9,061 nucleotides of DNA from JBOICV01 sp050740255 (GTDB lineage Bacteria; Pseudomonadota; Gammaproteobacteria; Nevskiales; JBOICV01): positions 1-9,061 of the forward strand of contig JBOICV010000050.1 in assembly GCA_050740255.1 (NCBI GenBank), read 5' to 3'. Below are positions 1 through 5,970 of this stretch, in pieces. The translations under genes were made by a program, and so were the position numbers. The notes under the pieces were generated by a model that was not told the origin of the DNA, made no database searches, and saw only the letters and a program-made list of their open reading frames with translations. Numbering within the stretch: position 1 is the first letter of the stretch; the number at the start of each line of letters is the position of its first letter.

Positions 1-258
1 GGCGATCCGGTATACGGTCGGCGCCTGGCTTTGCCGCCGCGGGCAAGGCCCGAGCTTGAAGCCGTTTTGCGTGCGTTCCGGCGTCAGGCCCTGCACGCGC
101 GCCGGCTCGCGCTCAGCCATCCCCTGAGCCTGCAGGCCTGCGCCTGGGAGGCGCCGCTGCCGCAGGATTTGCAAGCTTTGCTGGCGGCCTTGCGCGCGGA
201 TGCGCGCGCGGGAAATCCCCCCTTACCCCCCTTTTCCAAAGGGGGGAGAGCGAAGTGA
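1..258 (+). CDS. rluD: 23S rRNA pseudouridine synthase RluD, C-terminal part (5' truncated by window edge)
   Basis: RluD converts uridines 1911, 1915 and 1917 of helix 69 of 23S rRNA to pseudouridine in the cytoplasm. Only the last 85 codons are present, reading in frame from base 1, so the S4 domain and the catalytic Asp lie upstream. The visible part carries the RluA/C/D family signatures GDPVYG (residues 1-6 of the fragment), a RQALHA-type motif (FRRQALHA, then a HP pair) and a tail of the form W/E-APLPQDLQALLAALRAD. The next gene is pgeF, as in Escherichia coli (rluD-yfiH), which separates RluD from RluA/RluC. The native-looking sequence ends near codon 71. The last 14 residues (NPPLPPFSKGGRAK) and the TGA at 256-258 come from the first unit of the downstream repeat array, so the C-terminus differs from the usual acidic RluD tail. 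TTG at 31 is an internal Leu codon, not a start. The family call is secure; RluD rather than a paralogue rests on the neighbour. Confidence 0.88.
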   Translation, partial: GDPVYGRRLALPPRARPELEAVLRAFRRQALHARRLALSHPLSLQACAWEAPLPQDLQALLAALRADARAGNPPLPPFSKGGRAK

Positions 259-690
259 GATGCACACAACTGACATGGTTGCCGCCATCCTCCCTTACCC
301 CCCTTTTCCAGAGGGGGAGAGCGAAGTGAGATGCACACAACTGACATGGGTGCCGCCATCCTCCCTTATCCCCCTTTTCCAAAGGGGGGAGAGCGAAGCG
401 AGATGTGCATAACTGACATGGTTGCCGCCATCCTTCCTTACCCCACTTTTCCAAAGGGGGGGAGAGCGAAGTGAGATGTGCATAACTGACGTGGGTGCCG
501 CCATCCTCCCTTACCCCCCTTTTCCAAAGGGGGAGAGCGAAGTGAGATGTGCACAACTGATATGGGTGCCGCAGTCCCGCCTTGCCTCCCTTTACCAAAG
601 GGGGGAACGCGAAGCGGTGCGCACAACTGACATGGTAGCCACCGTCCCCTCTTACCCCCCCTTTGCAAAAGGGGGGAGAGCGAAGCGAGG
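214..690. repeat. Seven-copy tandem palindromic repeat array, ~72-bp period
   Basis: Seven copies begin, at their TTAC/TTAT/TTGC landmark, at 223, 295, 366, 438, 511, 582 and 652, giving spacings of 72, 71, 72, 73, 71 and 70. Each copy opens with a dyad: stem CCCCCCTTT, loop TCC, stem AAAGGGGGG (unit 1: 226-234 / 238-246; unit 7: 656-664 / 668-676, loop GCA). A conserved tail GAGAGCGAAGTGAGATG follows, then a linker containing CACAACTGACATGG and TGCCGCCATCC; ATGG and CCAT in the linker form a second short dyad. The last copy is truncated after GAGAGCGAAGCGAGG. The array fills the rluD-pgeF gap, provides the rluD stop codon and ends at the pgeF Shine-Dalgarno. No T-run follows the stems, so these are not standard intrinsic terminators. 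Short peptides of the PPFxKGG type from such palindromes turn up in many proteobacterial genomes, so the core is probably a dispersed REP/MITE-like element. What is notable here is the regular tandem amplification. No transposase is present. Confidence 0.95.
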
Positions 691-695
691 GAGGA
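687..695 (+). promoter_or_regulatory. Ribosome binding site of pgeF, at the edge of the repeat
   Basis: GAGGGAGGA precedes the ATG at 700; the core AGGGAG (688-693) lies 6 nt upstream. It favours ATG 700 over the in-frame TTG at 697, which would leave almost no spacing. The first bases belong to the end of repeat unit 7 (GAAGCGAGG), where other copies read GAAGTGAGATG, so the last repeat unit merges into the translation signal. Confidence 0.7.
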
Positions 696-699
696 TTTG

Positions 700-1443
700 A
701 TGGAGGGGGCCAGAGCGCTCTATCCGGACTGGCCGGCGCCGCCGTCGGTGCACGCCTTCGTCACGACGCGCGACGGCGGCTTCAGCACCGGCGCGTATGC
801 CAGCCTGAATCTCGGCGATCATGTCGGCGACGATCCGCAGGTCGTTGCCGCCAATCGCGAACGAGTACGCAAGTCCGCAGCGCTGCCGGCCGAACCCCAT
901 TGGCTGCAGCAAGTGCATGGCCGCGTGGTGGTGGATTTGGCGACGGCGTCTTTGCAGCCGGTAGCCGACGGCGCGGTAAGTTTTGCGCCCGGCGCGATTT
1001 GCGCGATTTTGACCGCGGACTGTTTGCCGGTGCTCCTCTGTGATCGCGCGGGCCAGCGCGTTGCTGCTGCGCACGCGGGCTGGCGCGGTCTGGCGGCGGG
1101 CGTGCTGGCCGAAACGGTCACGAGCTTGAATTGCCCGCCGGCTGAGCTGATAGCCTGGCTCGGCCCGGCCATAGGGCCGGACGCCTTCGAAGTGGGAGCT
1201 GAAGTGCGCGCGGCGTTTCTGCAGAAAGACAGCGCCGGTGCGGCGTGCTTCCGTCCCAATCGAGCGCATCATTGGCTCGCCGACATTTACGAACTTGCGC
1301 GCCGCGAACTACGCCTGCTGGGTGTGAAGGACATCTTCGGCGGCGGCTACTGCACTTATTCTGAACGTGAGCGCTTCTATTCGTATCGCCGTGATGGCGT
1401 CACTGGCCGCATGGCGGCGCTGATCTGGATAGAGCCTTGTTAA
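700..1443 (+). CDS. pgeF: Peptidoglycan editing factor PgeF (YfiH/DUF152 laccase-domain family)
   Basis: The 247-residue product matches the usual length (~240-250) of the YfiH/DUF152 family of single-domain cytoplasmic metalloenzymes. E. coli PgeF removes UDP-MurNAc-L-Ser, a mis-charged peptidoglycan precursor, keeping L-Ser out of stem peptides. Homologues have also been described as purine nucleoside phosphorylase/adenosine deaminase (LACC1-like) or polyphenol oxidase, so a broader activity is possible. The three metal-ligand motifs are all present: QQVHG (His73), TADCLP (Cys108) and AAAHAGWRG (His125). The N-terminal VTTRDGGFSTGAYASLNLGDHVGD block, the IGP-x-AFEVG motif near 158-166 and the C-terminal YCTY-RFYSYRRDG-TGRMA block are also family hallmarks. 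No signal peptide is seen. The start is ATG 700, preceded by a good ribosome binding site. No promoter is evident in the repeat array, so it may be transcribed with rluD; the ZIP gene begins 29 bp downstream. Confidence 0.95.
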   Translation: MEGARALYPDWPAPPSVHAFVTTRDGGFSTGAYASLNLGDHVGDDPQVVAANRERVRKSAALPAEPHWLQQVHGRVVVDLATASLQPVADGAVSFAPGAICAILTADCLPVLLCDRAGQRVAAAHAGWRGLAAGVLAETVTSLNCPPAELIAWLGPAIGPDAFEVGAEVRAAFLQKDSAGAACFRPNRAHHWLADIYELARRELRLLGVKDIFGGGYCTYSERERFYSYRRDGVTGRMAALIWIEPC

Positions 1444-1472
1444 CATAGCGCCCCGCACCGGGCGTCGTTGCC

Positions 1473-2246
1473 ATGTCTTCTCTGCTGCTGCTCGTTGTAT
1501 TCAGTCTGCTCGGCGGCCTGCTGAGCGCGGTCGCGGCAGGGCTATTCCTGATACTGCGTCCGCAGTGGCAGCAGCGCGCCTTGCCCAGTCTGGTCAGCCT
1601 GGCAATCGGCGCGCTGCTCGGCGCCGCCTTTATCGGCCTGCTGCCGCATGCGGCCGAGCTGCACGGCGGTGATTTGCACCAGCTTGGCGTCGCGGTACTG
1701 GTTGGCATTCTGCTGTTCTTCGTGCTGGAGAAAGTGTTGTTGTGGCGGCACAGCCACACCGGGCACGGCGAGGATCACGCGCATTGTGAACACCCGCCGC
1801 CGGGCCGCGCGGCAGCGAGCCTGGTCTTGTTCGGCGACGCCACGCACAACCTGGTGGACGGACTCCTGATCGGCGCGGCATTTCTGGTCGATGTGAAGCT
1901 GGGCATCCTCACCAGCCTGGCAGTCGCAGCGCATGAGATTCCGCAAGAGTTGGGGGATCTCGCCGTCCTGTTGCATGCCGGCTTGCGCCCAGCGCGCGCC
2001 TTTCTGCTGAACCTGTTGACCAGTCTGGGCACCGTCGTGGGTGCACTAGCAGGCTACTTCGCGCTCGACCCGCGCTGGCTGCCGTATGCGCTGGCGCTGG
2101 CTGCCGCCAGCTTTATATACGTCGCCATGGCCGACCTCATCCCGGGCTTGCAGCAGGACAGCGGCTTGGTGACGACTTTGCGCCAGCTCCTGCTGATTGT
2201 CGCCGGCAGTGCCGCGATTTATGCCACCCATGCCGCCATGCATTAA
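1473..2246 (+). CDS. ZIP-family divalent metal transporter (probable zinc uptake)
   Basis: This 257-residue integral membrane protein belongs to the ZIP (ZRT/IRT-like) family, which moves Zn2+ and sometimes Fe2+ or Mn2+ into the cytoplasm. About eight hydrophobic segments are visible (near 4-26, 39-58, 70-91, 115-137, 143-168, 176-196, 204-224, 236-254). The metal path signatures are intact: TM4 HNLVDG (His125, Asn126, Asp129) and TM5 HEIPQELGD (His154, Glu155, Gln158, Glu159, Asp162). Between TM3 and TM4 lies a metal-binding-type loop HSHTGHGEDHAHCEH (93-107), with six His, one Cys and several acidic residues, as in many ZIPs. The ATG at 1473 is the first start in frame. Only a weak ribosome binding site precedes it, so it may depend on read-through or coupling from pgeF, 29 bp upstream. 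The ZupT/GufA-like subfamily and the exact metal cannot be settled from sequence alone. Confidence 0.93.
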   Translation: MSSLLLLVVFSLLGGLLSAVAAGLFLILRPQWQQRALPSLVSLAIGALLGAAFIGLLPHAAELHGGDLHQLGVAVLVGILLFFVLEKVLLWRHSHTGHGEDHAHCEHPPPGRAAASLVLFGDATHNLVDGLLIGAAFLVDVKLGILTSLAVAAHEIPQELGDLAVLLHAGLRPARAFLLNLLTSLGTVVGALAGYFALDPRWLPYALALAAASFIYVAMADLIPGLQQDSGLVTTLRQLLLIVAGSAAIYATHAAMH

Positions 2247-2270
2247 GCGCGAAAAGTGCTGCGCGCGCTT
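2245..2270 (+). terminator. Hairpin immediately after the ZIP stop codon; weak terminator candidate
   Basis: AAGCGCG (2245-2251) pairs perfectly with CGCGCTT (2264-2270) around a 12-nt loop, starting inside the TAA stop. No U-run follows, so it is not a convincing intrinsic terminator. It could be a 3'-end stabilising structure of the pgeF/ZIP mRNA. Confidence 0.3.
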
Positions 2271-2480
2271 GCGCCGGTGGATGCGGTTTGCTAAAACAGC
2301 TAATAGTTGAGAGCCTGTAGCCTAGGGCTTTCCAAAAATAATACATAAGACAAGCAGTTCTAGCGGGCCGCGCATGGTTTCGCGCAGGCCGGAGGAGACG
2401 TGTGGCGGGTGAGCCCCGTTCGCGTCGCACGCTGTGCTTACTCCTCTGTCGGTCCGCTGGAACGGTAACTGGAGAAAAGA
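2271..2480 (+). other. Intergenic leader upstream of the DUF1302 operon: AT-rich patch, bulged hairpin, possible short leader ORF
   Basis: About 250 bp separate the ZIP gene from the DUF1302 start, the largest repeat-free gap in the window and the likely site of the operon promoter. An AT-rich patch at 2331-2348 (AAAAATAATACATAA) contains a TAATAC -10-like hexamer, but no well-spaced -35 box is found; TTGAGA at 2307-2312 is too far away (26 nt). A hairpin pairs GGCCGCGC (2366-2373) with GCGC-A-GGCC (2382-2390), with a bulged A and an 8-nt loop. It is directly followed by a strong ribosome-binding-like GGAGGAGAC (2391-2399) and a GTG at 2400 that opens a 22-codon frame ending in TAA at 2466-2468. 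Whether that frame is translated is unknown. Confidence 0.35.
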
Positions 2481-2487
2481 GGAGAGG
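2481..2487 (+). promoter_or_regulatory. Ribosome binding site of the DUF1302 gene
   Basis: GGAGAGG lies 7 nt upstream of ATG 2495. It selects this start over GTG 2402 (31 codons longer, which would put a charged stretch before the signal peptide), GTG 2492 and ATG 2501. Confidence 0.6.
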
Positions 2488-2494
2488 TCGGGTG

Positions 2495-4792
2495 ATGCGC
2501 ATGTCACAACTGCTTTGCAAACGGTATTCCTTCGTCTATTCCTGGGCGGCCGCGGCGGCACTCGCCAGCGCTACGGCCCAAGCCTTCCAGTTCGATCTCG
2601 GGCCGATTAACGCCTCGCTCGACAACACTATCACCGTGGGCGGCGCCTGGCGCCTCGAGGATCGCGATCCGCGCCTCATCGGCAAGAGCAATCTGCAGCC
2701 GGGCCTTTGCACCGCGCGTCGCAGCAACGGTAGCTTGGGCAATAAGGAGGGCCACGATGGTACGCCCGACGGCTCGCCCGGCAATATCGGCTTCACTTGC
2801 AACGACTCCGACGGTCCCGAGGTCAACGCGGCCTATGTGCGCGAGCCCGGCAGCCTCACCCCGAACGGCGACAACGGCAATCTCAACTATGAGAAGCACG
2901 AGATGGTCAATGCGGCGGCGAAATACACCGCCGACCTGACTCTCAAGTACGGCGACTTCGGCGCTTTTATCCGCGGCATTTATTTCTTCGACAACATCAA
3001 TAACGACTTTATCGAACGCCACCCGGATACCACTTTGCAACCTGCTTTCACCGACCGTTCGAGCAAGATCAACGACAACATCGGCACCGACTTCGACGTT
3101 CTCGACGGTTACATAACCTGGAACGCGCCCTTCTTCGGCGACCGCACTTTGACCGTGCGCGTCGGCGATCAGGTGATCAACTGGGGTGAGAGCGCCTTCC
3201 TGGCGCTGGGTTCCATCAACAACATCAACCCGCCCGACGCCACGCGGCTGCGCCTGCCGGGCTTCGACGTGAAGGAGTTATTCCAGCCGGCGGGCATTGT
3301 TTACCTGTCCACCGACCTGACCGAAAGCATCTCCACCGAATTGTTCTACCAGTACGACTGGGTGCCGATAGTGCCCGACCAGGCCGGCAGCTTTTTCTCG
3401 ACCAACGACATCGCCGGCGGCGGCACCTACGCCATGCTGTCCTTCGGCAAGGCGCCGGAAGATCCCAACGGCGACTATCGGCCGCAGGACAATCCGAATG
3501 ATCCCGCGGGTCCGGTATCCAGTTCCAGCCGCACCATATTGCGCAGTCCTGATGTGTTGCCGGAAGACGGCGGACAGTATGGTCTCAGTTTCAAATATCT
3601 GGCCCAGTGGCTGAACGACGGCACTGAACTCGGGTTTTATCACCAGCACTACCACTCGCGTCTGCCCCTGGCTGGCGCGCGCGCGGCCGATGCGACTTGT
3701 ATCGGCGAGACCACCACCAACCTCGTGCAGTTGCTGCTGGACTGCGTTCCAGGCGGGCCAAATGGCAGCCTGGGTGCAACCACCGTGGTGAATTTACTGG
3801 TATCGCAAGGCATCCCCGTTCCGCCGGAAATCGCGCAAGCCGCGGCCCTCGCCACGATCGGTCTGGCCAATGAGCCCCTGCCCTTCGACACCGCCCGCAT
3901 CTTTCTCGAATACCCGGAGGATATTGATCTGTGGGGTCTCAGCTTCAACACCTCCATCGGTGATACGGCCTGGTCGGGCGAAGTGGCTTATCGCCCCAAC
4001 AATCCCTTGGCGATTCATACCACCGATATCATCTTGGCGGCGGTGAATCCGGCCTTTCCGAACAACGCGGTCGATCTGTTGGTGGGTGTATTCCCCAACC
4101 GCCGCCTAGCGGCGCCGGACTACCTGACCTCGTACCGTGGCCGTGACCCCAGTTCACCCTCGGGTCGCATTCAGCCGGGTGAGTACATCCAGGGTTATGA
4201 GCGCTTCAAGACCTATAACCTCGAAACGACCTTCCTGACCACTATCGGCGGCGATAACTTTCTCAACGCCAGCCAGATTCTGGTGGTATTGGAGTTGGGC
4301 GCCACGCATGTCGTTGATTTGCCGGATCTCAATGAACTGCAGCTCGGCGGTCCCGGCACCGATAGTCACTACAGCCGTGGCGCGGACAGCACCCAGGCAG
4401 CGGGTACGCGTGACAGTGCGGACCTGACCAATTCCGCAGCTTGCGGGCCTACCTTTGACGCTTGCCGGCAGAATCCGAACCAGCAGACCGAAGGCTTTGC
4501 CACTGACTGGTCCTATGGTTACCGCTTCGTCACGTCCATCCGTTACCAGGACGCCTTTTTGGGCGCCAATCTGGAGCCGATCATCGGCATCTTCCACGAC
4601 GTCGGCGGCTATTCGCCGGGTCCGGGCGGCAACTTCATCGAGGACCGCGTGATTGCGTTCTTCGGGCTGCGCTTCGACTATCTGTCCAAATGGACGGGCG
4701 AGATCCGTTACACCGATATCAGCGGCGGCGCGGAGCACAATGACACAATAGACCGCGATAACCTGTTCCTGTTCGTGGGCTATTCTTTCTAG
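2495..4792 (+). CDS. DUF1302 family protein, probable outer-membrane beta-barrel
   Basis: From ATG 2495 the product is 765 residues. Residues 1-30 form a Sec-type signal peptide with a cleavable AQA site before FQFD. The mature N-terminus FQFDLGPINASLDNTITVG-AWRLEDRDPRLIGK and the VRVGDQVINWGES motif (221-233) are typical of DUF1302, a family of poorly characterised Gram-negative envelope proteins often found beside RND pumps and DUF1329 proteins. The body is rich in alternating aromatic/polar strands. The chain ends NLFLFVGYSF with a terminal Phe, matching the signal recognised by the Bam machinery, so I infer an outer-membrane barrel. Six Cys in the mature chain fall in three near pairs (72/102, 402/417, 650/657), possible loop disulfides after export. 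The YCF48 gene follows after 42 bp and the RND gene after that, suggesting one transcript. Molecular function is unknown; a role as an outer-membrane exit or entry point for a hydrophobic compound is inferred from context. Confidence 0.88.
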   Translation: MRMSQLLCKRYSFVYSWAAAAALASATAQAFQFDLGPINASLDNTITVGGAWRLEDRDPRLIGKSNLQPGLCTARRSNGSLGNKEGHDGTPDGSPGNIGFTCNDSDGPEVNAAYVREPGSLTPNGDNGNLNYEKHEMVNAAAKYTADLTLKYGDFGAFIRGIYFFDNINNDFIERHPDTTLQPAFTDRSSKINDNIGTDFDVLDGYITWNAPFFGDRTLTVRVGDQVINWGESAFLALGSINNINPPDATRLRLPGFDVKELFQPAGIVYLSTDLTESISTELFYQYDWVPIVPDQAGSFFSTNDIAGGGTYAMLSFGKAPEDPNGDYRPQDNPNDPAGPVSSSSRTILRSPDVLPEDGGQYGLSFKYLAQWLNDGTELGFYHQHYHSRLPLAGARAADATCIGETTTNLVQLLLDCVPGGPNGSLGATTVVNLLVSQGIPVPPEIAQAAALATIGLANEPLPFDTARIFLEYPEDIDLWGLSFNTSIGDTAWSGEVAYRPNNPLAIHTTDIILAAVNPAFPNNAVDLLVGVFPNRRLAAPDYLTSYRGRDPSSPSGRIQPGEYIQGYERFKTYNLETTFLTTIGGDNFLNASQILVVLELGATHVVDLPDLNELQLGGPGTDSHYSRGADSTQAAGTRDSADLTNSAACGPTFDACRQNPNQQTEGFATDWSYGYRFVTSIRYQDAFLGANLEPIIGIFHDVGGYSPGPGGNFIEDRVIAFFGLRFDYLSKWTGEIRYTDISGGAEHNDTIDRDNLFLFVGYSF

Positions 4793-4834
4793 CCGGACGC
4801 ATCGGCTACCCGAAAAATCTACCAGAGAGTCCGC

Positions 4835-5944
4835 ATGGCAAGGCACTTGAAGATCAAGACTATGGCCGGCGCTGTCGCGCTGCTGCTGGCGCTCGCCTCA
4901 GTATTGGCTTGGGCGCAGGACGAAACCGCGCCACCGGCCGCCGAGGATACGGCTGCCGCACCGGCGGCTGAAGAAGCCGCGCCGGCGGAACCGGCCGCGG
5001 CGTCCGAAGTTCCCGCGGACGGCACCGCGGCTGAGGGTGCAGCGGAGGAAGTAAGCACCGCCCCCGCCCAGCCCAAACCCGCGGAGAAACTGCCGAATGC
5101 CGCAAGCGCCGTGACGCTTGACGTGACCTATACCGGCGAAAGCTATGTGGCGGTGGGCGAACGCGGACATATTCTGCTGTCGGCGGACGGCAAGACCTGG
5201 ACCCAGTCCGACTCGCCGGTGCGCGCCACCCTGACCGGCGTGTTTTTCGTAGACGCGAGTACCGGCTGGGCGGTCGGCCATGACGCGGCCATTCTTAACA
5301 CCACGGACGGCGGCAAGAGTTGGGCCTTGCAGAACTGGGCGCCGGAGCTGGAGAAGCCGCTGCTGGATTTGTATTTCTTCGACGCGAGTCGCGGCATCGC
5401 CGTCGGTGCCTATGGTTTGTACCTGGCCACCGCCGATGGCGGGAAGAGCTGGACGACGGTGGCTAACGAGGTGACCGCCGAGGAATGGCATTTCAACAGC
5501 ATCATTCGTCTTGGCGACGGCAGCATGCTGATCGCGGGCGAAGCCGGCGGGCTGGCGCATTCCAAGGACGAGGCTGCGACCTGGGTGCGGCTGGAGTCGC
5601 CCTATGAGGGCACGTTCTTCGGCGCGCTGCCGCGCGGCGACAAGGGCGCCATGCTGTTCGGCTTGCGCGGCAATGTGTTTGTCGCCGACGCCGCCGGCGC
5701 GGCGACGGCCGCCAGCTGGCGTCAGCTCAAGACCGATACAGTGCAAAGCTTCCTCGGCGGCACCACGATGCCGGATGGCAGCGTGCTGTTGGTCGGCATC
5801 AACGGCATCATCGCCAAGGGCGACAGCAACAGCCTGGCGCTGGCCCAGAACCCGGCCGCGACCAGTCTGTCCGCGGTAGTGCCGGCCGCAGGCGGCGGCG
5901 CGCTGGCGGTGGGCGAGAAAGGCGGCCAGATTCTTACCCCGTAA
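4835..5944 (+). CDS. Secreted YCF48/BNR-repeat beta-propeller-like protein
   Basis: The 369-residue product has an N-terminal signal peptide (positively charged start, hydrophobic 11-25, cleavage after AWA at 27) and no lipobox Cys. In fact it has no Cys at all. Residues ~29-85 form a low-complexity Ala/Pro/Glu linker. The rest is a repeat fold related to YCF48/HCF136 and BNR/sialidase proteins: Asp-box motifs appear at SADGKTW (116-122), TTDGGKSW (156-163), TADGGKSW (199-206) and a degenerate SKDEAATW (243-250). Intervening strands carry the AVG-x-x-G/A pattern (VAVGERGHI, WAVGHDAAI, IAVGAYGLY, LIAGEAGGL, LAVGEKGGQ). The related plant and cyanobacterial proteins help photosystem II assembly, but nothing photosynthetic is encoded here, so only the fold is implied. 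It sits between the barrel and pump genes (26 bp to the pump), which suggests a periplasmic partner or adaptor. ATG 4835 has a weak AGAGAG ribosome binding site (4824-4829). Confidence 0.88.
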   Translation: MARHLKIKTMAGAVALLLALASVLAWAQDETAPPAAEDTAAAPAAEEAAPAEPAAASEVPADGTAAEGAAEEVSTAPAQPKPAEKLPNAASAVTLDVTYTGESYVAVGERGHILLSADGKTWTQSDSPVRATLTGVFFVDASTGWAVGHDAAILNTTDGGKSWALQNWAPELEKPLLDLYFFDASRGIAVGAYGLYLATADGGKSWTTVANEVTAEEWHFNSIIRLGDGSMLIAGEAGGLAHSKDEAATWVRLESPYEGTFFGALPRGDKGAMLFGLRGNVFVADAAGAATAASWRQLKTDTVQSFLGGTTMPDGSVLLVGINGIIAKGDSNSLALAQNPAATSLSAVVPAAGGGALAVGEKGGQILTP

Positions 5945-5970
5945 GAACAATAAGTATCCAGGAAGCGCAT

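Noticed and set aside
226..246. Repeat hairpins as rho-independent terminators
   Set aside because: The stems are strong, but each is followed by GAGAGCGAAG, not a U-run, on either strand, and genes continue downstream in the same direction.
113..598. 161-codon open frame on the minus strand through the repeat array (and shorter ones on both strands, e.g. 200-412, 422-700)
   Set aside because: They translate the repeat units in shifting frames (PPFxKGG/LWKRG-like peptides), lack plausible ribosome binding sites and have no recognisable domain. Open frames arise because the unit has few stops.
214..690. CRISPR array
   Set aside because: The segments between hairpins are nearly identical to each other rather than unique spacers, the period is ~72 bp throughout, and no cas gene is near.
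697..699. TTG 697 as the pgeF start
   Set aside because: It would sit 1 nt after the GGAGGA sequence; ATG 700 has acceptable spacing and a stronger start codon.
652..1272. 206-codon open frame on the minus strand opposite pgeF
   Set aside because: pgeF carries all family motifs on the + strand; the antisense product is Arg-rich and starts its C-terminus in repeat sequence.
2307..2344. TTGAGA...TAATAC as a sigma-70 promoter
   Set aside because: The spacer of 26 nt is far too long and no alternative -35 at 16-18 nt matches well, so I mention only the AT-rich patch.
2402..2494. GTG 2402 as the DUF1302 start, 31 codons upstream
   Set aside because: It would place an Arg-rich, Cys-containing stretch ahead of a good signal peptide. 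ATG 2495 has its own GGAGAGG at proper spacing, though the GGAGGAG before 2402 leaves some doubt.
4898..5950. 350-codon open frame on the minus strand opposite the YCF48 gene
   Set aside because: It is antisense to a gene with a signal peptide, Asp boxes and operon context, and its product is Arg/Gly/His-rich low-complexity typical of GC-rich antisense frames.
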